DNA of 64,000 bases from Pezicula radicicola (lineage: Eukaryota; Ascomycota; Leotiomycetes; Helotiales; Dermateaceae): the NCBI GenBank assembly GCA_003008705.1, contig PDUO01000048.1:133183-197182 (forward strand). The letters run 5' to 3'. How positions within the stretch are numbered: position 1 is the stretch's first letter; every line of letters begins with the position of its first letter. The position numbers and the translations under genes were made by a program. Shown piece by piece: positions 1-16,297 of this stretch. The notes under the pieces are model-generated. The model searched no databases. It was not told the DNA's origin and was given only the letters and a program-made list of their open reading frames with translations.

Positions 1-763
1 ACTTCAGTTCTCTATTCAACTTGTACCAAAGAACATGAACTAAATGATCTACTCTACATACCTGGTTCAAACCGGCGGTACCATCGTTCCAGTAGCCAAA
101 ACTGCCGATTGATCAATTAGGTGGCTCAATGGGGTAAGCCTTCTCTCAGTTTGACTTACCGCCTATGGCTCATGCCTGATCTATTCTGGTAGTTAGTATT
201 CAGTATCACAGAAAGATTTACTCACTCTTTAACAAAAGAATTCTAAAGACAGCAATAATTCATAAACTTACACATGGATACTACTCTGTGTCCCAGCATC
301 ATTCTGGACATTTAACTGTATGATATCGCCTTCTTTTGCTTCTAATGTAGGACATGGGGTTTCCCCATTACATACGAACATCACCCTCCAACGACCACCA
401 TCTGTAAATATTAGTCCAAAACACTTCAGGACAAAGGACTGAACAAGTCGATGGTATGGAGAACTTACCTGGATTTGCCCATTTGTAACCAGTGGTCAAG
501 TTATATTCGCGCAGAGTTTGTACCTCAGGTTTGTTTTTAATGGAGAAAATCGAGGGAAGATTCAATGGTGATACATGAAGCCCCCAGAGAAGCAGAATAG
601 TTAGAGCAATGGCTGAGAGGAAATGTTGTTTGAGTAAAATTTGACGAGGCTTTTGAGCCGTCCGCGAGGGAAACGAGTCATTGATAAACAATCCAGTTTC
701 TTTCTCACTGTCCTCGGAGGTATTCTCAATAGGTGGAGTCTTGGGTATAGCTGAATAAGACAT
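1..763 (-). CDS. Multicopper oxidase (laccase-like), 5' part only; possibly degraded
   Basis: The first exon starts at 763 and encodes a basic N-terminal tail, one membrane segment (about residues 50-66) and then REYNLTTGYKWANP, the usual start of the first cupredoxin domain. An intron ends near 403, and the next exon reads on through VCNGETPCPTLEAKEGD to SSIH near 275. A later piece near 63-100 encodes GYWNDGTAGLNQ, the block after the first copper motif. Between these the expected His-Trp-His-Gly cannot be read. The best candidate bases give Arg-His-Glu and then a stop, and the frame into GYWNDGTAG holds a TGA. The rest of the gene lies outside the window. The N-terminal anchor suggests a membrane-bound enzyme. 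It lies head-to-head with the intact oxidase at 3109. Either it is a decaying paralogue or I have missed a splice path. Confidence 0.5.
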
Positions 764-3108
764 CCTGTTTCCTTTTTATCAAGAATTTTCTCTGGAAAGG
801 AGATATAGGTTACGAAGAAACGTAGACGTTTTAATCAGTTACTTCATCATACGCATTCAGCAAGTGTGAAGAACAGTGAATTGCAACTTGCAGTGACCTA
901 AAGAGGGGCTTGCAAGAGCTTACGAACGTGAAACTAGGCGCTCAGCTGGGCGACTCGGAGAACTACTTCAGTCTCACTGACTCTTGCAAATGCCGAGTCG
1001 GCTTGAATTGAGTCAGGCAAAGATCAGCATGGCTAGATACGAAGATAACCTAGAAACCTTAAAGGTATATCCCTGTCAACCACGTTATCTCTAAGTCTTT
1101 CGACATCTCAAAATTCCGTTTTGAGTTCTTCAAAAGTCAATGACAGACGACCCGAACCCCTGATTCCCACAAACCCGTCACCGTCTTTTAGTACGGGGGT
1201 GCGGAGTATCCCACTTATCCCATCTCTGAACCTCCATAACTCAACAGGCATTAATTCGGCACTTATAGAGGAGACATCTCCGTTTTGACTCGAGCAGAAC
1301 TGCGAGCAAAGCTCTTAACATTTTTAAACATAGCCAATTATGAGCAAGTATATACGAGAAATACTCTAAGCGGGCGGGCCGTTCTGCAGGGAAACCTTGG
1401 CATTCACAAGAAAGAAGTTTAAATGATCGCCAAGCAAAGGTTAAAATTCTAGTTTGAGACTTCTTCGAGTTCGCTATAGAACTTTACATTAAGCGACTAA
1501 CCTAGTTCGAGTTGTAAACCCGGTGAGGAACCCAGATCTTATCGGTGATGATTACAGTAGTAGTCATATTCTTGAACCCAGTGAGTGGGTATTATACTGT
1601 GATAAGGTCGTTCGCTGCCCAATGATACAAGGATTTGAATCCTACGAACTACTCAAGTCTTGGGTATGATATGTCTTTGGGAAGGCATATGATTAGACAC
1701 ATGGGTTAGCTGTTTATACGGTAGCAAGCGATCAACTAAATAGTTGAAAGTTTTTCGAGTATCTGCAATAGCTTTTTGAAATTATTTTCCTATACACCGC
1801 AATAAACACTAATTCTACATCTTCCTTTATACTTCAGTTTTCAACGCGGACTTAGTCATTGCGGTTGAGCAAAATACGGATTTTCGGACTCTCTCGCAGG
1901 CCGAGCAATTATTCTTACCGCATATCCTATGTCGGACCCATTTAGCTCTTGTTAAAACTCGTCAGAGTTATGTTCGCAAGACTTTTTGATAGCCATGTTT
2001 GACTAATGCAGTTTAAACTAAGCTGGCCATGGTACGAAGGTACACACTTATGCATTGTCTACCTGCTGTAGGTAAGCGACCGATAGACTCAATTTGCGAG
2101 GCTAATTCAGATCGATGCGAGTACTAGTACCTACTATACAATACAATAGTGGTGATATCGTTCATTTTGACTGATTGGAGCCTGTTTCTTCCCCAAAATG
2201 ATATTGACGTTAAGGTCTCAAGACCTTATTAATTATAGGCGTATTTAGGTTTTGAAATATGAGTTATGCTAAGAATTAAGAAATATATAATTGTCTAAGA
2301 AGCTCATTATGCACTGTTTACTCCGGAAAAGATAAAAGAGACTAGAACCTTTGCTTATCGATGTTACATCCGTACGCCAACGACTAAGTACCGTACTTAG
2401 TAGTGCACGGTACTTCGTAGTTTCACTGTTTCCGTTGCCTGATTTCTGCCGCCTCGTTGTAGATCCCCGGTGGATACTCGCGATACTCTCCACACTGACT
2501 ATGCGAGAATTACAAGGGAAGTTGAATAGACCCCTGATTCAGAACAAGACTAAAGTTCATCACCCACGTCCACAGTTAGATACGGGCTGGCTGTTGGGTT
2601 CTGATAAGTATACATTTATACAATTAATATTTGAACAACGCCACATGAGTTTTACTAGTGTCTAACAGGGCCTGGATGTTATTATATCAATCGTAGCATT
2701 GTACACGTATCAAGCTCCTGTCAGTTGGGCTCTGACTTCAGGTTCCTTTCTCCCAAACAGTAAATGGGGGTGTGGGGGCAAAGACTCCATACGGGAGTAT
2801 TGTAGAGGAACGTGGAAACCCACCAGATCTAGCGGGGACTTCAAGTACCGTGAGTTTGTTCTAAGCCATTACGGATAATGGGTGGCAAAGACTCCGAACA
2901 GAGGCATAATGGAGATACTCTCAAGCCACGGGGAAAACTAACAGGGACTTGGGAACTTTTCATATCCCCCATGTTTTAATGGCAAAAGTAAAAATAGTCC
3001 GTACTCATCTTACCTCTGATCTCACCTCTCTCCACCCTCTCCTCAAATCCCATTCCCCTCCATGAATGGTACCACCTCACCTTACCTCATCTCATCTCAT
3101 AACCCATA
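764..3108. other. Intergenic region between two divergent multicopper oxidase genes
   Basis: This 2.3 kb stretch has only short, biased open frames that I do not believe. Near 2776 and 2883 a GGCAAAGACTCC motif occurs twice about 106 bp apart with weak similarity beyond it, 200-350 bp before the start of the plus-strand oxidase. No other structure is visible to me. Confidence 0.6.
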
Positions 3109-5304
3109 ATGAAGTTCCAATCTCTAATCTCCATACCCATTTCCCTATTCCTTCTTTCACAAAAAACAGCAGCAAAACAAATCCGAAGTTACAATTTAAC
3201 GATATCTCAAAGATGGGAATCTGATTTCGGACGACCTGTTTTCGTGATTAATGATCAGAGTCCGGGCCCCGTTTTAGAAGCTGATGAGGGCGATGAATTT
3301 GAGATCTTGGTTGAGAATCAGTTAGCTATTGAGACTACTCTTCATTGGTATATTTTGGCTCTTTCATATTCTGTTCCTGTATTGAAGAATGTAATATTGA
3401 TAGATTATTAGGCATGGAATTTATCAAGTTGATCGACCTTGGAATGATGGAGTACCTGGAGTGACACAAGTAAGTATACACATTTGAGCGAGATATGACT
3501 TTCAGATGCTGTATACTGATGATGATGATAATAGTACTCAATACAACCCCGCGATACATATACATACCGATTTACAGTCCAACAACAATACGGAATCTAC
3601 TTCTACCATGGACATTTCGGACCCGCCTTCGCAGATGTAAGTAAAAACCCAAACCATACCATATCAAAACTCCCCAACCCACCATCACAAATCCTAACAA
3701 AGATATCCCACCAGGGAATGCGAGGACCAATCTGGATCCGACCAGCGGCATGGCGACCAAGACCCTACTCCCTAATCTCATCCCTCCCATCCACCATAAA
3801 CAAAACGAAAAGCGCAGAAGAGAAACCCTTTCACATAGTAATAAGCGATTGGAACGCCGAACCAATGGATATCCTACTAATCCAATACCGAGACACCGGA
3901 TTCGTACCCTGGTGTTCCTCCGCAATTACCTTAAATAATAAAGGTCGAACAATTTGCCACGCTCAAAATATAATTGAAGAAGCGGGAGGAGTAGGCCGTA
4001 ATACATTAGGATGTCAAGGACAGGCTAAGACGGAATTTACGAATGTACTGGGGTGTAAGGAAAGTTTTACGGATTTGGAAGTTGTGGAAGCAAGGGAGGG
4101 AGAGGAGTGGGTTTGGATTAATTTTATTCATTCGGGTGCTCATCATGAGTTACAGGTTAGTGTTGATGAACATGAATTCTATGTCGTTGCTGCCGATGGG
4201 GAATTTGTTCATCCGCAGAAGGTGGTTGCTGCTAATGTTAATCTTGGGGAACGTATAAGGTTTGTACTAGATTTGGTTTACTTTAACGCGACTGTATAGC
4301 TAACTGATATTAGTATTCTTGTTCATCTCAATCAGAAACCTGGAGACTACGCAATTCGAGTCACTTCCCTCAGACGAGAACAGATGATTGTAGGATTTGG
4401 AATTCTCCGGTATCCAGGCCAATTGGTAAGTTTACTCCTTCAAATCTATCACCAATAACAAACAAATAACACCTTCACAGCAGTCAGAGAACAAGAACGA
4501 AGTAATGAAAATACCACAAACAAAACCCTGGGTCCATCTCAACGGCACCCTAATCTCCCCATCAAGTATCGCCATGGACGAAGCAAAACTCCAACCCTAC
4601 CCAGCACGACCACCACCACAAACCTCAGACAACACACTCCGCTTCTTCGTCGAGCAGACAGGAACCAGTAGTTGGGCATTAAACATTGGTTCTCACCGAG
4701 CATTCCGTCAACAACTTCCACCCCTCCTATGGCACAAAGACTCACGAGGAAAAACAACCTACACAGATGGAAGCGCCTCAAACTCCCAGCACGAAACAGG
4801 AAAACTTTTAAACGGTACCGTTGTAGATATAGTTTTCGAGAACGGAGCAAATGTGAACTCACAACATCCATTCCACAAGCATAATCATAAAGCTTTCATA
4901 ATAGGCACCGGATCAGGATATTTCCCATGGAAAGACGTCGCCGAGGCGATTAGCGAAGTCCCTGAGAACTTTAACTTGATTGACCCGCCGATTCGGGATG
5001 GTTGTCGTTTGGATAAGAATCCCGGTGATTGGACTGTTGTGAGATATGAGATCTCGTTTCCGGCTGCGAGTATGTTGCATTGTCATATGATTCATCATTT
5101 TGCGGTAAGCTTTCCTGAAACTGTTCTACCAGCTTGTTGTCTGTACATCTCGCGTTCCCAATCATGCTAATATTTAATTGATAGGCCGGACAGCAAGTGG
5201 TTATCCTTGAAGGTATTGAAGCGATGGAATCTATTCCTGAAGAGATGGAAAATAGAGTGCACTCCGAATTTCGTATGCCGATTCGATATGGCCCTCTTGA
5301 TTGA
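3109..5304 (+). CDS. Secreted multicopper oxidase (laccase-like), complete
   Basis: Exons 3109-3347, 3412-3469, 3535-3636, 3715-4259, 4314-4425, 4481-5104 and 5185-5304 join into 599 codons. Residues 1-22 form a signal peptide. All four copper motifs are present: HWHG at 79-82, HGH at 124-126, HPFHKHNH at 481-488 and HCHMIHH at 552-558. The protein therefore has three cupredoxin domains and an intact trinuclear centre and should oxidise phenols, pigment precursors or metal ions outside the cell. The position ten residues after the copper Cys (Cys553), which is Leu, Phe or Met in most laccases, is Gln563. That resembles the axial ligand of stellacyanin-type sites and suggests a low-potential enzyme. 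Substrate class is not determinable here; pigment-type or ferroxidase-like members are alternatives. Start choice: first ATG before a clear signal peptide. Confidence 0.88.
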
Positions 5305-5563
5305 AGGTACGAACACATATATGGAATATACCAGTAAATTGTATTTAAAAATGTTAGTCAGGGGCCGCTTGGTTTTTAAACATTGAAGTCCTAAATTTTA
5401 CAATTCTTGTGATCTGGCTAGTACAGTTGGTATTTGTTACTGCTGAGTTATGAAGCAAGAGAAGGGATATGATTTAAGTGTTGAAAATATCCTACGCCAA
5501 GATCCTGAAATCTACAGCTGCTAATATCTTTCTATGTCCACTTTGTGTGCTCACCTGCACTTT

Positions 5564-7852
5564 CTAGCGTCTGATTATTGCATCCCTGCTTGGCCCAGTA
5601 CCTATGTACTTGCATTTGATACCAACAAATTCCTGCGGATCTTGTTAACACATCCCTTAACATATGGAATAATTACTCACGTCGATAAACTCAACGTACT
5701 CGCGAGCACGCTTTGGTAGGTCGTAGAAACTTCTCGCTTCGGTTGTTGGCTTATTCCATCCTTCCATCTCATGATACACCACCTTGCAGTTCTCGAGACG
5801 GCTCAAATCAGCAGGCCAGCTTGAAATACAATTTAGTAATTTTGACCCAAGCTTTGATACAATAGACTTACCCCATCTCTTCGCCATTTTCGTCGAGATA
5901 TCCTGTCGCTATCTTGATGGTCTTGAATGTATCTAAGACGTCCAATTTGGTGAGATTCAGCTCCGTATCTACAACATAGGCCGTCAGTATAGATCAAAAC
6001 TCAACCTAGCTACTACAGTTGAAAACACTAAATCGGACGAGACTCACAATGATTGATCTGGCAACTGTATTTCACCACAACAAGATCTAGCCTACAACGG
6101 GTTACTACACGCACTGTACAAGTACAAGGTTAAGGGGAGGCACTTACCAACCACAACGACGACGACGCCCAGTTGTGACACCAAACTCGCGACCAATTTC
6201 TTGCAGTTTGACTCCCTGTTTGCTTTTAGTGCCAAATCTCTTACTTCATATACTTTGTATAAATTCTATGGCTTAGGCTAGTACTTACAACCTCTTCAGT
6301 TTGGTCCTCCGAAGGAAATGGGCCACCTCCCACTAATCTGAAATTAGCTTTGTCATACAAGGAGAGAAGATACAAAATGACATACCTCTTGTTGTGTAAG
6401 CCTTGACTATCGATACTGTTAGTAAAACATAGTTCATTTGGTTAAGTGCAATATAGAACCGCATCCCGAAAAGCGATGCTCTACGCAAGGTGGCCTGTTG
6501 GAGATAAAGAGGAGGAAGGGTTTACAAACCAACACCAATGATGGAAGAAATTTTCTGGGGGTTTAATGCTAAACCTGTGAAGATACCCTAGATGACGTGA
6601 GACTCTGTAGATATAGAAGGAAGAGCCAACTTACCCCGAGACCAGTGTTGGAGGATGTGACATAGGGGTAGCTGCCGAAATCAAGGTCAAGCATGAGTGC
6701 ATTAGCTCCCTCGACGAGGAGTCGAGAATTGCTGGCTTCTGCAGATGCGATGAATGGAACTGCGTCAATAACGAAAGGCGCAAGCTCAGAGCGGTATTTC
6801 TGTAACTAGTTAGTCAAGTGTAATGATAAAATCAAAGGTCACCAAACTCACATCGAACTTTCCAATCTCCTTCTCAACATCGTACGTTACTAGAATATTT
6901 ACTTGGTCAGAGTTTGTCACTTGCAAAGAAACTACTAAGTCCTGAGAGCCAAGACATATGCACGAAAATTACGGGATAGGTAATTATTTGCAACTAGGAA
7001 ACCAAAAGTATACATACGCAAGTCGCCATATCTGAGCTTGTATGCGCGCGCGATCTCCCGAATCTTGCGGTCGAAAAGCTCTTTGTGAAAGATATCTCCA
7101 ACGCGAATACCACTTCGGGCTGCTTTTGTGCTGTACGTTGGACCAATTCCTCGTTTCGTTGTTCCGATAGAATTGCCGCCCAATTCCACTTCTTCAAGCC
7201 CATCGACAAGCGCATGGACGCTATATCAAGTCAGAACTCATTCCTATAAAAAAAACAGACCTCAGTGTATACTAACTTCAAACTCAAGTGTGCTCGATCG
7301 CTGATGAAGATTCTCTCGCGAGGGTTTTCAAGACCCTGTTCTTCCAACTCGGCCAGTTCTTTGAAGAAAGATGGGACGTGTACAACCACGCCAGATCCAA
7401 TCAAATTCAAACATTTCGGGTTCATGAGGCCGGATGGTAGGAGATGGAAGTGGTACGATTTACCGTTGTGCGAAATGGTATGACCTATTCCAGACTTAGT
7501 ATTTATTGTTACTGATCGTATCAGAATACCAAACCACTCAAGCGCGTACGCCAAGAGTGGTATTCTGATATCCCCCAACTGTCCGGCTATCTTCGAATTG
7601 GCATACCTGCATTATTTCCGCCCTTATTGCGAATTAGCCATGCTCCGTAAAACAATCAATTGTGTCCAATATCCCACCTGTGCTCTTGCGACCAAATCCG
7701 CAGACTCTGTGAGAATGTCGACCAGCTTTCCCTTGCCTTCGTCCTATTGTACCCATTGAGTCAGTGATGGGTCTTGCTTGAGGAGTGCTACAATATCTCT
7801 GCAATTAGCAACTTACACCCCACTGGGCGCCGAGAACAATTGTCGCGCCCAT
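5564..7852 (-). CDS. ADE12: Adenylosuccinate synthetase
   Basis: Converts IMP, GTP and aspartate to adenylosuccinate, the first committed step of AMP synthesis, in the cytosol. The start reads [12 protein letters not shown], followed by the [10 protein letters not shown] loop, [64 protein letters not shown] and [13 protein letters not shown], so all landmark motifs are there. I find 15 exons: 7852-7817, 7743-7678, 7622-7607, 7484-7277, 7220-7018, 6889-6852, 6799-6635, 6587-6530, 6406-6386, 6332-6289, 6215-6148, 6091-6048, 5968-5872, 5819-5681 and 5632-5564. They add up to 424 codons including the stop (423 aa), the normal family length. Exons 3 and 9 are micro-exons of 16 and 21 nt. Gene finders will probably mis-model this locus. 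Confidence 0.95.
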
Positions 7853-8903
7853 TGTTACAATGCCCGATATAGTTGAGTGAAGAATGGAGATTCGTGAGTC
7901 GTGTGGTTGTGACTGACGGCTGAGCAGAGCAAGCGGAAATCCAGGCAATAAATTGTAGCGGGGTGTGTTGGTGGGGTGCGATATCGGTGAAGAGGGGCAG
8001 AAAAGTCAGCCAGCCCAATCAGGAATAGCTAATTACGCCTTATTAGGTACACAAGTACTTCGTACTAGTCTGCAACCGGTGTTTTCTAGTGTTTAAAGAC
8101 TAGGTAGGTAACCATTAGCAGGGAGGTAAGGTAGGAGGCAAATAAGTGGCCAAGGTAACAGATATTTTACCGGTGGATGACCCAAGTTCAGTAAGTTAAA
8201 TCAAGTTATCCTGAAGGTAGGGTTAGGATTATTCCTGATTTACCTACATATTCTAGGGAGTGTTGTTCATAGTATTGAAAAAATTCCTTCTACTAGTTAT
8301 TGCAGTCTTAGAATTTTCAGCCAAAGCCACAACGTAGCCGCTAAGAGATCTTCAAAGATAATAGTAAATTCATGAGTGCTGTGTTAGACATCTGAATTTC
8401 TAGCATATGTACGCACATGACAGAGGCTTTTTGACACTTAAGTCTTTGCTATAAACCGAGGCTATATAAATTATATTTCTTTATAATTTTTATAATCTTC
8501 TGTACAAATGGCGTCACTATTATCTACCTTATACAATAACACTACTCCTAATAAGAAAAAAACTTCAAGTCTGTCTTTCTCTTCTTCTCGCTTTTTATAG
8601 AGTTCCGCGACTAAGGGCTCTTACAAGTAATACAAGAACTTATACGCAAATGGCTCACAACAACTAAAAGACCAGAGACTTTTTAAAAACATGCTAACTT
8701 CCATTTACAAATCCTTCTCAGCATATTCGCTAAAGCCCCTTTCCCACCATCTCCACGGAACCATAAGCGAAAATTTCACAAGCTCGCAAAAAAGCAAATC
8801 TCATCCACAACTCAAAGCGCCCACGGAAAAAAAACCGGAAAAAAAGGCTTACTTGCTTGCATTGAATACTGAGCAAAAAAGTGCAAAAGGTAATGTATAC
8901 ATG
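7853..8903. other. Intergenic, upstream of ADE12 and downstream of the tRNA
   Basis: No credible gene. The stretch around 8440-8520 is AT-rich. Near 8168-8205 there is a weak two-unit match to the 18-bp CAAGT/AGTAA repeat seen elsewhere in the window. Confidence 0.55.
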
Positions 8904-8993
8904 TGACCTACGCAGGGATCGAACCTGCAATCTCTTGATGATCTTCCGGTAAGGAAATCGTAGTCAAGCGCCTTGCCATTGGGCCAGCAGGCC
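8904..8993 (-). tRNA. tRNA-Arg (anticodon ACG) with intron
   Basis: On the minus strand the acceptor arm GGCCTGC (8993-8987) pairs with GTAGGTC (8911-8905) including two G-U pairs, with A as discriminator. The D arm, the CTTGA/TCAAG anticodon stem and the T arm GCAGG-TTCGATC-CCTGC are all present, with A and B box sequences. The anticodon loop reads CT-ACG-A, then an 18-nt intron (8957-8940), then A. The intron sits at the canonical place one base after the anticodon. The A34 should be edited to inosine so that the tRNA reads CGU, CGC and CGA. Confidence 0.93.
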
Positions 8994-9257
8994 ATTGTTT
9001 TGAGTGTTTGTTGAAGACAAAATGGTTGTTTTAATACTTAAAGTAGTCTACGAGGAGCACTCGCTTACTATCGAATAGGATCTTTAAACTGGCCACTAAC
9101 GACAGACCTTGAAAACAGATTTGTAGTGTCCCTTTCACTTGAAAAATAACAAAGGACTATTTTATTCCGGTCAAGGAGAAAGAACAGGTGAATGTGAATG
9201 CAATTTATCATTTTAATTCAAAAGTTTCGTTTCCTATGTCCTACTTCCTGAGGTTTA

Positions 9258-11046
9258 TTATTCCGTCTTCGTTACCTTCTTCCCCTTCTTAAATCTCGCC
9301 ACTGCTGCCTTAACAGCCGCAACGATTTTCAACCTCACAGCTCTCAAATCCCATTTCTCTGCTTCGTCTTCACCCACAAATCTCCTCACTAATAAGTTGA
9401 ATACCATGCCAAATGCCAAGGCCATTACTGTGCTTGTAAGAATGATGACATTGTAGGGCATGCTGAAATCCGGTGTTGGTAGACTCAGTAGTAATGATGT
9501 TGTGCGGATGGATACATTGCCGATTGTAATGACGGCTGGTGCAACATCAAATCCACGGTTTGCATCTGGTGGGTATTCCGTGTACCTGAGGATGGCCTTT
9601 TCAAAGTCGTAGGTCAAGACTACTGTTGAGTTGGGGGGAATACGCATTGCGACTTCCAGTTGGGTGCCACGTTTGCGGTCTAGGGCCGGTCGGTAGTACA
9701 TTTCTTGAATTACGTCTCCGTCTACGCCGTTTATCTTGGCTTTGAGAGTGTGGAGATAGAGCTTCATGAACCATGGTAAGGATTCCATGTATACAAAGTC
9801 GACTGCATCTGTTCCTGAGGGATTGGTTAGGATAGCCTGGACTCCTCCGCGTTCTTGACCATATCCAATGAACGACCGTTCGGCGTAGAGCAAAGGCTGC
9901 TCCATAGGCGCTCGCTCGTCGAGATCCTGTAGTGGCAATACCATCTCGAACTCTCGTTCTGGGAGCAGCTTGAAGCATCGCATATACCCTGATTCGTCCT
10001 TGTGTTCCGTAGCACCCCCTGAGGTAAATACATTGCGAGCGTGTGGCACATTGATGCACACTGGATCCGTTCCTTCTTCAGCAAGAGGACAAGACCCCTT
10101 AATTGAGTGCCCAAAGATCTCCGAAAGACCCCACTTCTCATATTGTGCGCCTTCAAGAGGAAAACAAGTATGCTCATCGTTGTAAGGTTTTGAGGTATCG
10201 CATTGTAGTTCCTCACTCGGTATAGGTCTAGGAATAGGATTGTCTCGCGGTCGCTTCGATCGCTGAATATCCAATACCATATCAATTGTTTGAGTAATTT
10301 GAATCTTGCAGTCGTCGGAGCCAGGTCCACAAATTGGGCGCACATCAATTGACATGCTCTGCCATGACGCATCAAAAAGCTTGTGACCATCCAGCAGACT
10401 TGATATCCCTGCCTTCCCTTTACACGGCAATAACTTCAAAAAAGGGGTCAGATTCTCCGTACAGACAACCTCTCTGGGTAATGTGCCATGCAGTAAATGT
10501 AGATTTGACAGAGTCGAATTTGTATGGTCACCAGAAGGCTGGAAGGACATAACCGGCCGAGTCGTTCGCGTAGAATCAATGAAGTTTAAGGATGCGCAAA
10601 AGAGGCCAGACAACGCATTCGTGAGCGTCAACCATCTCCCATCAGCCCTTCAAAAGTTAGCAATTGAATCTCCCGTTTACCCAAATAACTTACTCTTCAT
10701 CAGTCTCCGCCTCAACCCAAGCCCACAACTCTACACCCGTCCCCCCTTCCCTAGCACCACCCCAAGGCCTCGCTCCCCAACTTTCGGCATCCCATCGTCC
10801 CAAGCTAAACCTCAGATGCAATTCGCGGGTATTCGCATGCTGCAAAATCTGGCCAAGTGATCTCGGGAAATACTGGAAATTCTGCTGCTCGAAAGATGTC
10901 CAGCTTGCGTTGCTCTGGAAATTGAACGAGGCTAGAAGAGAGGACGGATGTAAGGGTCGTAGAAGAAGCTGTTCGTGGTAATCGGATGACGCGACGGTGA
11001 CGGCAAACAGCACGCTGAGCAGTAGAGAGTGTAAGGATTGTCGCAT
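9258..11046 (-). CDS. GPI16: GPI transamidase subunit Gpi16 / PIG-T
   Basis: Part of the endoplasmic-reticulum complex that replaces the C-terminal signal of proteins by a GPI anchor. Two exons (11046-10694 and 10647-9258) give 580 aa, a normal length. The protein has a signal peptide (about 1-20), a large lumenal domain with blocks such as LLLRPLHPSSLLASFNF, HANTRELHLRFSLGRWD and ADGRWLTLTNALSGLFCASL, and one membrane helix near the end followed by a short basic tail. That is type I topology, as in the family. The start at 11046 lies 232 bp from the divergent LUC7 start, so the two probably share a promoter region. Confidence 0.95.
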
Positions 11047-11278
11047 TGCAGCTTGGCAACCAGCGCCAGAGTATATTTCAAGGCGCGATCATTTGCATGT
11101 AGAGGTGGAAGGCTGAGAAGTGAAGTGCCTGTTGTTCAAATACGTGGATGACATAAGCGGGAGCCTTGCGAGGGAGGCTAAAAAGTTCACGACCACCATC
11201 GTTTCGACGCGACGACAAGCTGTTTGTTGAGTGCAACTCCATCTATCCAACACCAATTTGCGTCTAAATCCACTCAAG

Positions 11279-12277
11279 ATGGCTGCAGAACAGAGAAAAT
11301 TACTAGGTAAGGACTGACAATCAATACGAAGTGCTTAACTACAACCCCCGACATATGTAGCACTTTGCGCCTCGAAAAGAGCTTACCTTATCCGCAAGAA
11401 CACCAGCTAACATTTCATAGAGCAGCTTATGGGCGCTGGAGCCTCCTCCCGCTCAGCTCAACTCTCCCTTACAGACCCCAAAGTTTGCCGGTCTTTCCTC
11501 GCAGGCACCTGCCCCCACGACCTCTTCACCAACACCAAACAAGATTTAGGACCATGTCCCAAAGTCCACAGCGAGCCCTTAAAAACTGAATATGAAACTT
11601 CACCCAACAAAGAAAAGTACGGCTTCGAATATGACTACATGCGCGATTTACAGAAGTACATCGACGAATGTAATCGCCGGATTGATGTTGCGCAGCGGAG
11701 ACTGGAGAAGACACCCGATGAGATTAGACAGACAAATGCGCTTTTGAAGCAGATATCGGATCTGAGCAAGAGTATCGAGACGGGATTATTGGAGATTCAG
11801 GTTCTAGGTGAGGCGGCGGAAGTATCTCGCGCTTACGAAGAATTCTTTCGCATTCGGCAGGCAATGCAGACGAAGGGGGATAAGGAGCGCGAGCTCAAGG
11901 CTTTGAGCGATACGAGTGGACCTTCTGGACATCAGAAGTTGCAGGTCTGCGATGTATGTGGTGCATATTTGAGCAGGCTGGATAATGATAGACGGTTGGC
12001 GGACCACTTTTATGGAAAGATGCATTTGGGATACGCACAGATGCGGAAGACGTTTGAGGCCTTTCCAAAGGAGATGAGGGGACGAAGGGCGCCGGATCGG
12101 GATGAAAGAGAAATGGATGGTGGGAGGGGTGATAGAGGAGGTTATGAGGGTGGTGGTGGATTTAACGATGGTGGTTATGGTGGAAGGGGAGGTGGAGGAT
12201 ACGGAGGACGCGGTGGTGGACGAGGTGGCGGATTTAGAGGGGGGAGAGGAAGAGGAGGATTCAGAGGTGGTTGGTAA
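11279..12277 (+). CDS. LUC7: U1 snRNP-associated protein Luc7
   Basis: Splicing factor that helps U1 snRNP choose 5' splice sites in the nucleus. A 28-nt first exon (11279-11306) encodes MAAEQRKLL; after an intron the second exon (11421-12277) continues EQLMGAGA. Together they give 294 aa. The CCCH zinc finger (C-RSFLAGT-C-PHDLF...C-P-KVH) lies at about 30-65, a coiled coil at about 80-160 and a C2H2-type finger (CDVCGAYL...H..KMH) at about 180-205. The C-terminal 60 residues are a Gly/Arg-rich RGG tail. Divergent from GPI16. Confidence 0.95.
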
Positions 12278-12436
12278 GGGTAAAACTCACTGACGATTTC
12301 TATGCATATTTAAGGGAAAAAGGCGTTCAGGCGGGTCTTGCTCAGCTGTATTCTATGGGATCCATTATGAGGCAAGTTCTCACACATATAGCACAAAGGT
12401 GCTAATAGTAGTAAAATTTCAGAATCTTTGGAGAAT

Positions 12437-16010
<3,574 letters not shown>

Positions 16011-16297
16011 TATTGGGATTTTCTGTACGATTGCTGAAAAAATTCAGCAATTCAGTTTATTCCCTTGAGATGTTGATATCCAGAAGTTGTTTGTCCGTTT
16101 TGGTTCTCTTCTTGATGGGATTTGACCGTTGATGGAGGGGTCATTCTACGTGCCTTGAGCTCCCCGGTATAAAGAGGGCCATATGCTGTGTTCGGACGAA
16201 TGCCAATGGAATCGCTTCACGCCCATGGCTATTTTTCCAGAAGTGGGAGTGCTGCATGTTAGCGAGAGGTACTGTAGAGATGCAGAGAGTGGGGGGC

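Noticed and set aside
2351..2665. Open frame of 104 codons between the two oxidase genes
   Set aside because: No domain, no good start context, overlapped by an open frame on the other strand; composition looks noncoding.
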